Positions 13,301 to 23,439 of a stretch of 64,000 nt of DNA are shown here, one piece after another. The DNA lies in contig NC_084790.1 in NCBI RefSeq assembly GCF_028858725.1, positions 3,912,001 through 3,976,000 on the forward strand, read 5' to 3'. The translations under genes were made by a program, and so were the position numbers. The notes below the pieces were generated by a model. It was not told where the DNA came from. It saw only the letters and a program-made list of their open reading frames with translations, and ran no database searches. How positions within the stretch are numbered: position 1 is the stretch's first letter; the number at the start of each line of letters is the position of its first letter. The stretch is from Colius striatus. Taxonomy: Eukaryota > Chordata > Aves > Coliiformes > Coliidae.

Positions 13301-16300
13301 CACTTTGGTCCCTGCCCACCCCACTCCTCAGAGCAGGGCAGGGAGCTGGGCAGTGGGATAGGGTGCAGGATGGGGTCTGTTTCACGGGCTGCTAACACTT
13401 CTCTGTGACTTTCCACTCTCCAGGCTGAACGAATTCACCAAGAACATCAGCGCAGAAAACTGTGAGTGTGTGTGAGCAGGGGGTGGTTGAGGCTCTGCTC
13501 CCCCTCTACCACGTGCTGGGCCTTGTGGGGCTTGGCTGTGGGGTCAGGGTGAGCTGAGCTGTGCCAGGTACAGGGGCACGTGGCTGGGTGCTGGTGGGCA
13601 TCCAGGCTCCCAAAGATGTGTGGCACATGCCTGTCCATCCCGAAAGTGGGATGGTCCCTGCTTGTGGGGAAATGTCTCCTTCTCCCTGTCTCAGCTCATG
13701 GGGCCCCTTGGGCTGCAGCTCCCTCCCTGGAAGGGGTGATGTGTCAGCACTGAGCCCGAGATAAGGACTCTGACTGCATTTGCCTGTGATGAAACTTAAC
13801 TGAGTGTTCTGACCTTCCATGGTGTGAGGGGGGGGCAGCCTGGGGATGGGCTGGGGCTGCCAAACAGGAGGCCAGAGCTGCTTCAGGGGCTCAAGTGGAG
13901 GCAGATGGGGTGGAGGGAGGCACTTGGCACATGCCCTGGAGCCCTGATTGGCACACAAGCTGCTAGGAGGAAGCAGGATCTTAACTCTCAGCTCACAAGG
14001 CTCCTGGATGTCTCCTTGTGCCAAGGCTGGAGAATCCCAAATTCATTGTTTTTCCTCTCACAGCCAAATCAGCCCCAGTTCGGGCCCTTCTCTTCGACAT
14101 CTCCTTCCTCATGCTGTGCCATGTGGCCCAGACCTACGGCTCGGAGGTGAGCATCCTGCAAAGGGGATGGGGTTCTTGTACAGCAGCCTGCCAGCAGCCT
14201 GCCAGCCTCCTCTAGTGGCCAGCTTGCCAGAGCCATCGTTCCCACAGCCCCCTGGGGCAGATGGAAAGGGGGTGACCTGCTGGAGAGCAGCTCCAGGAGA
14301 GGGACCTGGCAGTGCTGGGTGATAACAAACTAACCATGAGCCAGCAACGTGCCCTCGTGGGTAAAAAGCCAATGGCATCCTGGGGGGATTAAGAGGGTGT
14401 GGGCAGCAGGTTGAGGGAGGTTCTGCTCCCCCTCTGCTCTGCCACATCTGCTGAGGCCTCATCTGGAGTACTGTGTCCAGTTCTGGGCTCCCCAGCTTCA
14501 GAGGGACAGGGAACTGCTGGGGAGAGGCCAGCACAGGGCCAGCAAGATGATCAGGGGACTGGAACATCTTCCTGCTGAGGAAAGACTGTGGGACGTGGGG
14601 CTGCTTAGTCTGGAGAAGAGGAGGCTGAGGGGGAGCCTTATCAGCACTTACAAGTACCTAAAGGGTGGGTGTCTGGAGGATGAGGCAGCACTTTTTTTCC
14701 CCTGGCAGTCTCCAGCGACAGGACGAGGGGCAGTGGACACAAGCTGCAACACAGGCAGTTCCACTTAAACACAGGGAAATGTTTCTTTTTCCTTTCCTTT
14801 TTGATTTTTCTGAGCATCAGCCCTCCCCCCTGTCAGAGGAGGAACTTGCAGCTCCACTCAGGAAAGGCCATTTTGGGTTGCATCAAAATTTTCCAGGTTT
14901 CGACATCTCTGTTGGGAGCCAAAACGGCCCCAAAACAGCAGGAAGGGGAAGAAGGGAATGAGAGATGGGTGGGAGGGGGCTGCCTGGGGAGGGGGGACAT
15001 GCCCAGGGCTCTCTGGTGAGGCTTAACCACCCCACCCCGGCCTGGCCTGGCCCAGGGTGACTTTCCCGTCCAGCTGCTGCTCAACAGATGTGTAAAACTT
15101 TTCTGGGGGGGATAAAAATAGTGTCTCTGGGGTGCTGTTGGGCTGAAGGGCGGAAGGGATGTGTGGGATTCCCAGCTCGTAGCACCCCCTGGGAGCCCTG
15201 GACCAACTGGCTCTGGAGAGCCTGGGCATGGCTCACTGGGCCAGGGGACAAGTGGCCTCTTCTGGATGGGACACTGCTGTCTATGTGAGTGGGCACGCTG
15301 GTCTGAGAGGGACTGTGCTCACTGGAAGCTGGACAGGGCCTGCCTGGGGGCTGGCTGGTGCCTGACACAGTGGCTGGTGCCTCACTGGGAGGTGGCCACA
15401 GACTTGCTGAGTGCTGACCGGTGCCTTCCTGGGGGTCTGGCTGCAGCCTTACAGGGACCTTGTCAGTGACAGGGGTCTGGCCAGTGCCTCACTTGGGATG
15501 GCCAATGTCTCACTGGAGACAGCCAGTGCCTCACTAGGGGTGGCCAGTGCCTCACTAGGGGTGGCCAGTGCCTCACTGGAGATGGCTAGTGCCTCACTTG
15601 GGATGGTTAGTACCTCACTTGGGATGGTTAGTGCCTCACTGGGGATGGCCAGTGCCTCACTGGGGATGGCCAGTGCCTCACTGGAGATGGCCAGTGCCTC
15701 GCTGGAGATGGCCAGTGCCTCACTGGGGATGGCTAGTGCCTCACTTGGAATGGCCAGTGTCTCACTGGGGATGGCCAGTGCCTCACTGGGAATGGCCAGT
15801 GTCTCGCTGGAGATGGCCAGTGCCTCACTGGGGATGGCCAGTGCCTCACTTGGAATGGCCAGTGTCTCACTTGGAATGGCCAGTGTCTCACTGAGGGTGG
15901 CCAGTGCCTCACTTGGAATGGCCAGTGCCTCACTGGAGATGGCCAGTGCCTCACTGGGGATGGCCAGTGTCTCACTGGGGATGGCTAGTGCCTCAGTGGG
16001 GGTGGCCAGTGCCTGCCTCTCTGTGCAGACCACAGGGCGGCGCTGTGCCCCTGGCCATGAGCACCCTAGTGGGGCCAGTGGGGTGTCCCAGCCCATTGTA
16101 GGGGTCCCAGCCCATTGTGGGGGTCCCAGCCCAGGGTGGAGGTCAGAGCCCAGAGTAGGGGCCTGAGCCCAGGGTGAGGTCCCCAGCAGGGTCTGTGTGG
16201 CCATGGGGCAGAGCCTGTGCCGATGCCCTTGCAGATGATCCTGTCAGAGCTGAGCCCAGCGAGTGAGGTGCCCTTCTTTGAGACCTGGATGCTGACCTGC

Positions 16301-19300
16301 ATGCCCGAGGAGGGGAAGATCCTCAACCCTGACCACCCCTGCTTCCGCCCTGACTCCACCAAGGTGGAGTCCCTGGTTGCACTCCTCAACAATTCCTCTG
16401 AGATGAAGCTGGTGTAAGCACTCGCCGTGTGTGTCCACCCTGCCAGGCTGGGAGGGGAGCACCCAGCCCAGCTGCCCTGGCCTCGTGGCTGAACCAGTCT
16501 CCCTGCTGCTTTTGTCTTCCCTGACAGGCAGATGAAGTGGCACGAGGCGTGTCTCAGCATCTCAGCTGCCATCCTGGAGATCCTCAATGCCTGGGAGAAC
16601 GGTGTCCTCACCTTTGAGTCCATCCAGGTGTGCCTAGTGGGAGGGTGGTGTGGGGCAGAACAGGGGCACTGACATCACGCCGTGTCTTGAGGAGGGACCA
16701 AGGCCTGAGCAAGGCAGAGGATCTCTTGATCCTCCTCCCCTGCGTGCTCCTGCAGCTGCTGTGGAGCTTGCTTGATCCTTTACGACTTGGGTCCAGCCCC
16801 TTGGTGTGTGGCAGCAGGGCTGACAGGGGCAAGGAGGAGAGAAGGGCTCAGACCCACAGCCCTGGGAGGTGATGCTGAGGCAACACCTGTGCATCCTCAC
16901 ATCTGTGCTCATCCCATCTCCTCCTCTAGAAAATCACAGACAACATCAAGGGGAAGGTGTGCAGCATGGCTGTGTGTGCAGTGGCCTGGCTGGTGGCCCA
17001 CGTCCGCATGCTGGGCTTGGACGAGCGGGAGAAGTCCCTGCAGATGATCCGGCAGCTGGCGACCCCCCTGTACAGCGACAACACGCTGCAGTTCTACAAC
17101 GAGCGGTGAGGCCCCCGGCCCCGGCCCTGCCAGCCTTCCTCCTGCCCTCCCACCGCCTCCCAGGGCCTGTGTGACCCAGGTGCCCAAGAAGGCCAAGGGC
17201 ATCCTGGCTTGTATCAGCACTGGTGTGACCAGCAGACCCAGGGCAGGGATTGTCCCCCTGTGTTGGGCCCTGGGGAGGCTGCAGCTCCAGGGCTGTGTTC
17301 AGTGCTGAGCCCCTCACTCACTGCCACAGGGACACTGAGGGGCTGCAGCGTGGCCAGAGCTGGGGAAGGGGCTGGAGCACAAGGGTGCTGGGGAGGGGCT
17401 GAGGGAATGGGGGTGTTGAGCTTGGAGAAGAGGAGGCTGAGGGGAGACAGGAGCCCTCCCTGACACTCCCTGACAGGGAACTGTAGAAAGGGTAAGGGTC
17501 TTTTTTTCTCCCAAGTGAGAAGAGGAGGCTGCCCCACTTTACACCAGGAGAAGTTGACATTGGAGCTGAGGCAGAACTGTTTCCCTGAGAGGGGTGTCAG
17601 CCCCTGTGCCAGGCTGCCCAGGGAACTGGGGGAGTGCCCAGCCCTGGAGGGATGCCAAAACCATGGAGCTGAGCTGCTGAGGACCATGGGTTAGTGGTGG
17701 GGTGGGCAGGGTGAGGGCAGGGCTGGGGCTCCAGGAGCTTTTAAAGGGCTTTTCCAGTCAAAATAATTATGTGTTTCTCCAATTTTCTGACCCCATCCTT
17801 CTCTGCTGCAGAGTGGTGATCATGAGCTCCATCCTGGAGCACATGTGTGCAGATGTCCTGCAGCAGACAGCCACACAGATCAAGTTCCCCTCCACGGGCA
17901 TGGACACCATTCCCTACTGGAACCTGCTGCCTCCCAAGAAGCCCATCAAGGAGGTGCTGACGAGTGTGTTCACCAAGGTGCTGGAGAAGGGCTGGGTTGA
18001 CAGCTGCTCCATCCACATCTTTGACACCCTCCTGCACATGGGAGGTGTCTACTGGTTCTGCAACAACCTGGTGAAGGTATGGAGTGGAGGAGGGAGGTGT
18101 CCGTGAATCCCAGCATTCGTTACTGGGGACTGAGGGTAGATCTGGAGGTCTAGGTTGTGCTCCTGCTGTCCAGGAGTCTTGGTTATCAGAATCATAGCAT
18201 TGTTTGGTTGGAGAAGACCTTTAGGATCATTGAGGGAGGTGGGGTTATTCAGCTTGAAGAAGAGGAGACATGATCACTCTCTGCAGCTGCCTGACAGGAG
18301 GCTGTGGCGAAGTGGGGGTTGGTCTCTTCTCCCTAGTAATGAATGACAGGTCAAGAGGAAACAGCCTCAAGTTGTGGCAGGGGAGGTTTATATTGGGCAT
18401 TAGGAAACACTTTTTCTTAGAGGGGGTTGTCAGACAGTGTCCCAGACTGCCCAGGGAGGTGGAGGATTCTCCATCCCTGGAGATATGTATAGATGAGATG
18501 CTGAGGGCCATGGGCTAGTGATGGGATTGACAGTGTGAGGGCAGGGCTTGGACTCAATCATAGAATCACAGGATCATTTTGGCTGGAAAAGCCCTTGAAG
18601 CTCCTGGAGTCCCAGCCCTGCCCTCACCCTGCTCAGCCCACCACTGACCCACGGCCCTCAGCAGCTCAGCCCCACGGCTTTGGGATCCCTCCAGGGCTGG
18701 GCACTGCCCCAGCTCCCTGGGCAGCCTGGCACAGGGGCTGACACCCCTCTCAGGGAAAGAGTTCTGCCTCATCTCCAACCTCAACCTCCCCTGGGGCAAC
18801 TTGAGCCCCTTTCCTCTTGTCCTTGTGTGTACTGAGTGTGTCAGTACCTCCCTCTGCTCTGGGCACCGCAGGAGCTGCTGAAGGAGACACGGAAGGAGCA
18901 CACGCTGCGGGCTGTGGAGCTGCTCTATGCCATCTTCTGCCTGGACATGCAGCAGCTGACACTGACATTGCTGGGCCACATCCTGCCCAACCTGCTGACA
19001 GACTCCTCCAAGTGGCACACGCTCATGGACCCTCCAGGGAAGGCTCTGGCCAAGTAAGACCCGAGACCCATGGGCACTGTCTCCTTGAGGGACACGTTTG
19101 CGGAGGGTGGAAGCTGATCTGAGCTGGGACAGGGGTCCCAACTGCCCTGTTCCCACCGTGGGCCTGGTACAAGAGCAGGCACGCTGATGTCTTGGGCACT
19201 GATCCTCCTTCCTCTCACTGTGGAGGGACCTGGAACATCTCATCCTGGCAAACACTCAGGCCTCTGCTGTCTCCCCTCCTCACACACTGTCATCAGGGTG

Positions 19301-22300
19301 GGCTGGCAGCACCTGGCAGTGTCCCTCCTTTATCCCCAGGCTTTCTGTGTGGTGTGCCCTGAGCTCCTACTCCTTCCACAACAGAAGCCAGGCCTCTGCC
19401 CGGCAGAAGAAGCGGCACCGAGAGGACATTGAGGTGTGTCTGGTGTGCAGTGGGGTTTGGTTTGCAGGCAAGAGTGGGCAGTGTCCGTGGGAGAAGAGGG
19501 GCAGGAGGAGCAGGCAGACTCCCTACCCAGGCTCTCTGGGATGTCTGTGATCCTTTGAGCATAAAAGATGGGCTTTTCCCTCCTCTTTTTCTGAGGAAGG
19601 GGGACTGCAGTGAGATGGTCCAGATGTGTTTGGTCCCTCCTGAGATGCTGTGGGTGAACAGAGATCATAGTCCTGGGCCATGGGGCTGTGTGGAGGGTCA
19701 TGAGCATTGGGAGGGGGGCTAGGATTCCTGGAGAACTGAACCCCCTTTCCCCCCTCAAGGATTACATCAGCCTCTTCCCACTGGACGACACACAGCCCTC
19801 CAAGCTCATGCGCCTGCTGAGCTCCAACGAGGAAGACTCCAACACCCTCTCCAGCCCCAGTAAGTGCTGAGGGAGGGGGAGGCAGCTTAGGGGAAAGGCA
19901 CTGTCCTGCCTCACTGCTTGATTCAGGGTATGAAATATGTATTGGCACAAAACCCCTTCTCTTCCTCAACTGGCCAAGTGGAGATGTAGAGCACTTGAGT
20001 GTGTATTGCTGAATGACCCTGGAGCTTTTGCACTTGGAAAAGCTCAAGCTCTTTATTTCTTCAATCAGAACAGCTTAGGAGAGGGGATGAGGTCACACTG
20101 TCACCCCTACAACGTGGCCACCCAACCCAGTTCATCCTGGACAAGGGGCTCAGGTAGATTTTCTTAGAGCCTCATCCTCCCCAGCCACCCTGTGTGAGAC
20201 CGAAGAGCTGATGTGCTGAGTGCCAGGAGGTGACATTCCTGATACTTGAAATTCCTCTCTGGTTAAGGAGTCTGTGAGTGGAAGTGACGAGTCCCATTGC
20301 TCCCATCGCTGTGCTGGGGGAGTTACAACAGCTCTGGGGTGGTGGCCATGTCCCCCTACCACAGCAGGGTCCTGTCACAGCTCCCACATGCATTGTCTGG
20401 ACTCCAGGGCAGTGAGTCAGGACATTCCTTGGTCATTGTTTCTCCTGATGCTCTTCTTACAAGTTACTCTTTATGTATTAGTTTTTAAAACATCCTTCGA
20501 CCTGTGGTTTTTGTTGGTTTCATTACTGTTGAAATGTGGGCTTTTCCCTTTATCTCATTTGTCTTTTTTTAACTTCTGAGGCAGTTCCACCTCTTCCCAG
20601 TGACACTCAGGACTTTTTTTGGGCTGTTTGCTTTAGTGATGGGGAAATGCTGCTTCCTGCAGCAGCCAACGTAACTCATGTGATTCCATGAGAAAGCTGT
20701 GGGAGGGTTTTCTTGTGATGAGCATCCTCAGAGCAGCACAAGGTGGGGTCCTGCTGATTTTGTTGAAGCTGAGGTCTGTGGAAGAGCCTTCCCAGGAGAT
20801 TCCTGTTCTCCCAGGACAGGAATTCCGGAGGAGCACAGAATCACAGCATAGTGGGTGTGGGAAGGGCCCTGGAGAGCTCACTCAGCCCAACCCCCTGCTA
20901 CAGCAGGTTCTCCTCCATCAGGGGGCACAGGAACGTGTCCAGGTGGGTTTGGAAACCTCCCACGAAGGAGCCTCCACACCCTCCCTGGGCAGCCTGGGCC
21001 AGGGCTCCCTCACCTCAGCACCAAAGGAGTTTTCACTTGTATTTCAGTGGAACATTTTGTGTTCAGGCTTGTGCCCGTTACCCCTTGTCCTGTCACTGGC
21101 CACCACAGAACAAACACTGGCCCCATCCTCCTGACACCCACCCTTTAAGTATTTCTGTTAATGAGATCCCCTCTCAGTCTTCTCCAGACTAAACAACCCC
21201 AGGTCCCACAGCCTTTCCTCAGCAGGAAGATGCTCCAGTCCCCTGATCATCTTGGTGGCCCTGTGCTGGCCTCTCTCCAGCAATTCCCTGTCCCTTTGGA
21301 GCTGGGGAGCCCAGAACTGGAGACCCACCAGCATTGCTTCGCAATTTGGGTCAGATAAATACCCTCAGTCTGTCCCGAGATTTGCTGCTAGTCCCTTGGA
21401 CATGCCTCAGCCCTAGTAGCTAAGTCTTGCCCTGGGAGTGAGCTCCCAGAGCTGCTGTGCAGCTGTTGAACATCTGGCTGTGCCTCAGCTGCGGGCAGCG
21501 CCTGCGTTTCCTCTCCCGATTGTGACATGACAGGAATGTTGCTCGTGCCCTCCTGGAGTATCTGGGATGAGTCACTGCCAGGGTTCAAACCCGGAGGGGA
21601 GAGGCAGGGAAGCAGCTCACACTCACCCTTTGGAGATGGCGTTGCACTTGGACAGATTCTGGCTTGTGCAAGAGTGAAGTGTCACACCCCAGGAGCAGCA
21701 GTGGCCACCCTGGCAGAGAGGGATGGTGACCTGCCTGTCCATGGTGTGCCCGAGCAGCAAAGACCATCCTCATTTGAGCACTGAGTGATGGTCTGAACGC
21801 CTCTTGCTCCGTGGGGACAGCTCGTGGCAGAGCCCCTCCTGGAGCCCATGAGCTGGGTGAGCAGGAATGGCCACACTTGGCCTGAGTGGGCACATTGGCA
21901 CAGCCTTTTTAGCCTCCCCCCAGCCTAACATGTCCTGCTTTCAGCAGGGATGGAGTTCATTTTCTTCCCACTGGCTGCTCCAGGGCTGTATCTTGAGTTT
22001 GTGCTGAAGAGAGTGTTGGTAACACCGGGGTGTTCTGGCTATTGCTGAGCAGGGCTCCCACAGTATCAAGGCCCTTTCTGCTTCTCACCCTGCCCTGGCA
22101 GTGAGTGAACTGGGGGTAGGGGGAGGCTTCACTAGAAGCTGGGAGGGAGCATGGCCGGGAGAGCTGACCCCAACTAGCCAGAGGGCTGTTCTGTACCATA
22201 GGAGTCATGCTTAGCAGGTGAACTGGGGGGAAGGAGGGGATGGCCAGGAGGGGCAGATCACTGCTGGGGCTTTTGCTGGGTTTTGTTTCTCTTAATTAAT

Positions 22301-23136
22301 GATCATGTTTAATTCTTCTTACCGTTGTTATATTTCAGTTTGGTTGTTACACTTGTTCATATCTTAACCCACTAGTGTTGATTTCCTTTCCCTGTTGCCC
22401 CTCCCCATCCCACAGGAGCTGTGGGAGCTGTGGGGAGGGGGAGTGAGGCAGTGGCTGCGTGGTGCTGCGTTACTGTCTCGGCTTGAACCACCAAACACTT
22501 GTTCTCCTCCCCAACAGATCGTTCCATGAGCAGCTCCCTCTCTGCCTCGCAGCTCCACACCGTCAGCATGAGGGACCCTCTCAACAGGGTCTTAGGTAAC
22601 GATCAGTGGGGCATGGGCAACGAGGTGCCCTGAGCTGGTGGGGACCTGTTTGTCCCCTCTGTGGGAGGTTGGGATCGCTCCTCTCCTCCCTAAACTCACC
22701 TGACTTTTGATGTTTCCTTTGGATTTTTTCACAGCAAACCTCTTCCTGCTCATCTCTTCCATCCTTGGGGCCAAGACGGCTGGCACCCACACCCAGTTTG
22801 TCCAGTGGTTCATGGAGGAGTGTGTGGACTGTCTGGAGCAGGGCAGCCACGGCAGCATCCTCCAGTTCATGCCCTTCACCATGGTGAGTCCTCTGGGCAG
22901 CAAGTCTCTGTGGCCATGGAGTGCTCCGGTCCCATGGGACAGATGGACACGTCCAGGGCAGCCCCACTGCCTCCAGCGCTCCTGTGACTCAGCTGTGTTT
23001 CTCCTCTCTCTCTGGACAGGTTTCAGAGCTGGTGAAAGTATCCACCATGTCCAGTCCTAAAATTGTCCTGGCCATCACAGATCTCAGCTTGCCCCTGGGC
23101 CGCCGTGTCGCTGCCAAGGCCATCGCTGCGCTGTGA
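1375..23136 (+). CDS. MED24: Mediator complex subunit 24, 25 coding exons
   Basis: MED24 is a tail-module subunit of the nuclear Mediator complex, which links activators, including nuclear receptors, to RNA polymerase II. Coding exons: 1375-1504, 4090-4172, 4568-4606, 5976-6049, 7141-7364, 8411-8522, 8986-9136, 9922-10035, 10593-10679, 10843(or 10840)-10925, 11287-11373, 11867-11978, 12533-12675, 13424-13461, 14064-14146, 16235-16413, 16528-16627, 16930-17105, 17812-18076, 18872-19053, 19340-19433, 19760-19859, 22518-22595, 22735-22883, 23020-23136. All phases close and give 999 aa (1000 with the upstream acceptor); human MED24 is about 989. The protein begins [18 protein letters not shown] and ends AAKAIAAL, very close to mammalian MED24. 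LXXLL motifs of the nuclear-receptor-box type are LNWLL (128-132), LTPLL (354-358) and LPNLL (798-802). The exon at 10593-10679 carries 13 codons absent from the human form I remember. Exons lie between many CR1 fragments, LTRs and a minisatellite. Confidence 0.95.
1723..2130 (-). mobile_element. CR1 LINE fragment in MED24 intron
   Basis: Opens with the reverse complement of the CR1 3' end (ATCACAGAATGG, then GGTTGGAAGGGACC) and continues through the conserved stretches AGCCTCCTGGGCAGCCTG and TTTGTGTTCCAGCTTC. It is 5'-truncated, as is typical. The rest of the intron (2131-4089) shows no gene or RNA that I can support. Confidence 0.85.
7746..8285 (-). mobile_element. CR1 LINE fragment in MED24 intron
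   Basis: Begins with AGAATCAGAGAATCATTTCAGTTGGAG and runs through CCACCACTAACCCACAGCCC, the GGGCAGCCTGGCACAGGGGC block and CCCTTGTGCTCCAACCCCTT. This is a different CR1 subfamily from the copy at 1723. It ends about 125 bp before the next exon (8411). Confidence 0.85.
9290..9803. mobile_element. 5'-truncated avian ERVL-type LTR in MED24 intron
   Basis: Contains landmarks of the common bird ERVL LTR: AAAACTCTTGGGTTGGGGTGAAGG, TTTAATAGGAAAAGCAAAAC, GCTTTATATCCTGACATGACATC, GAAGCAGAAAAGGCCTTGATGCT and a terminal CAAACCAGCACA. Only the LTR is present and no coding remains are seen. Its orientation is opposite to the related LTRs at 21931 and 54016. It ends 118 bp before the exon at 9922. Confidence 0.7.
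11582..11720 (-). mobile_element. Short CR1 fragment in MED24 intron
   Basis: GAATCACAGAATCATTTGTGTTGGAG followed by CACCACTAACCCACGGCCCTCAGCACCTCAG and GGTATCCCTCCAGG, the antisense CR1 3' region, cut off after about 140 bp. Confidence 0.8.
13728..13819 (+). ncRNA. SNORD124: Box C/D snoRNA, probable SNORD124 homologue
   Basis: Lies in the MED24 intron between exons 13424-13461 and 14064-14146. A perfect 7-bp terminal stem joins TGGAAGG (13728-13734) to CCTTCCA (13813-13819). Just inside it are a C box GTGATGT (13736-13742, one mismatch to RTGATGA) and a D box CTGA (13809-13812). An internal D' box CTGA (13770-13773) and an exact C' box GTGATGA (13786-13792) are correctly ordered and spaced. 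At 92 nt it is a normal length for a C/D snoRNA. Human MED24 is the host of SNORD124, which supports the name, but I could not compare sequences. Such RNAs are normally released from the spliced intron, bind fibrillarin and direct 2'-O-methylation or act as orphans; I did not assign a target. Confidence 0.7.
14258..14785 (+). mobile_element. CR1 LINE fragment in MED24 intron 16
   Basis: Sense CR1 3' region: GACCTGCTGGAGAGCAGCTCCAGG, CTCGTGGGTAAAAAGCCAATGG, CTCATCTGGAGTACTGTGTCCAG, GGGAACTGCTGGGGAGAGGCC and the GCAGTTCCACTTAAACACAGGG block. It stops before the usual 3' terminus. Confidence 0.85.
15471..16015. repeat. 21-bp minisatellite in MED24 intron 16
   Basis: About 26 tandem copies of a 21-bp unit close to CTGGGGATGGCCAGTGCCTCA. 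Variation is mostly at a few positions (GGGG/GGAG/TTGG and GCC/GTC). Because 21 is divisible by 3, both strands stay open: the + frame reads a 7-residue repeat like MASASLG and the - frame another. It is intronic and in the wrong context for coding. A short related array (CCCAGCCCATTGTAGGGGT units) follows at about 16082-16180. Confidence 0.9.
17245..17775 (+). mobile_element. CR1 LINE fragment in MED24 intron
   Basis: Sense CR1 landmarks: GGGGCTGGAGCACAAGGGTGCTGG, TTGGAGAAGAGGAGGCTGAGG, GGTGTCAGCCCCTGTGCCAGGC and a 3' end near GGGCTTTTCCAGTCAAAATAATTATGTG. It ends only about 36 bp before the exon at 17812. Confidence 0.85.
18186..18556 (+). mobile_element. CR1 LINE fragment (left arm of a head-to-head pair)
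   Basis: A short antisense tip (18186-18235, CAGAATCATAGCATTGTTTGG) leads into a sense CR1 body with GGGGTTATTCAGCTTGAAGAAG, CAGACTGCCCAGGGAGGTGG and GCCATGGGCTAGTGATGGG. Its 3' end at about 18556 meets the 3' end of the next, oppositely oriented copy. Confidence 0.75.
18557..18825 (-). mobile_element. CR1 LINE fragment (right arm of a head-to-head pair)
   Basis: Starts TCATAGAATCACAGGATCATTTTGGCTGG and continues through CCACTGACCCACGGCCCTCAGC and CTCCCTGGGCAGCCTGGCAC to TCTTGTCCTTG. It is antisense to its left neighbour and ends about 46 bp before the MED24 exon at 18872. Confidence 0.85.
20838..21350 (-). mobile_element. CR1 LINE fragment in MED24 intron
   Basis: Antisense CR1: AGAATCACAGCATAGTGGGTG, CAGCCCAACCCCCTGCTACAGCAGG, AGGAACGTGTCCAGGTGGGT, CTCCCTGGGCAGCCTGGGCCAGGG and the CAGCAATTCCCTGTCCC block. 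Confidence 0.85.
21931..22493. mobile_element. Avian ERVL-type solo LTR abutting MED24 exon 22518-22595
   Basis: Starts TGTCCTGCTTTCAGCAGGGATGG and continues TGCTGAAGAGAGTGTTGGTAACACC, CAAGGCCCTTTCTGCTTCTCACCC, TCATATCTTAACCCACTAGTG and CCCTCCCCATCCCACAGGAGC, ending near GGCTTGAACCACCA. The first 320 bp are almost identical to 54016-54335 in an ORMDL3 intron. No internal viral genes remain. Its far end is only about 24 bp from the splice acceptor of the MED24 exon at 22518. Exact ends are uncertain because no clean target duplication was found. Confidence 0.7.
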
Positions 23137-23305
23137 GCCAGGGGGCTGTGGGAGGCTGGGAGGGGAGGGGAGAGGGGCTGGGCTGGGCTGCGTGGGACGG
23201 ATGGGCCCAGGGGCTGCTCAGCCTCCCCTCAGCCTCCCCTCCCTGCCTCCCCTCGGCCCCCAGCAACCAAGATGACCCCCTGCCTTGGGGTGATTTTCTA
23301 TCCAC

Positions 23306-23311
23306 AATGAA
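23306..23311 (+). terminator. MED24: Possible weak MED24 poly(A) signal (AATGAA)
   Basis: No AATAAA or ATTAAA is present in the first 300 bases after the MED24 stop. AATGAA, a rare variant, is the nearest candidate and is followed by a TTTTTATAG tract. Weak. Confidence 0.25.
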
Positions 23312-23439
23312 TTCAGTCTTTTTATAGAATCAGACTTTGCTTTGTTTCTCTTTGGTTTCCTGACTGCACCCCTGGGACTCCCCAAAATCTGCCCCATCTC
23401 AGGGTGAGCTCGATGGAGGGGTGAGGGGAGAGTCAACAG

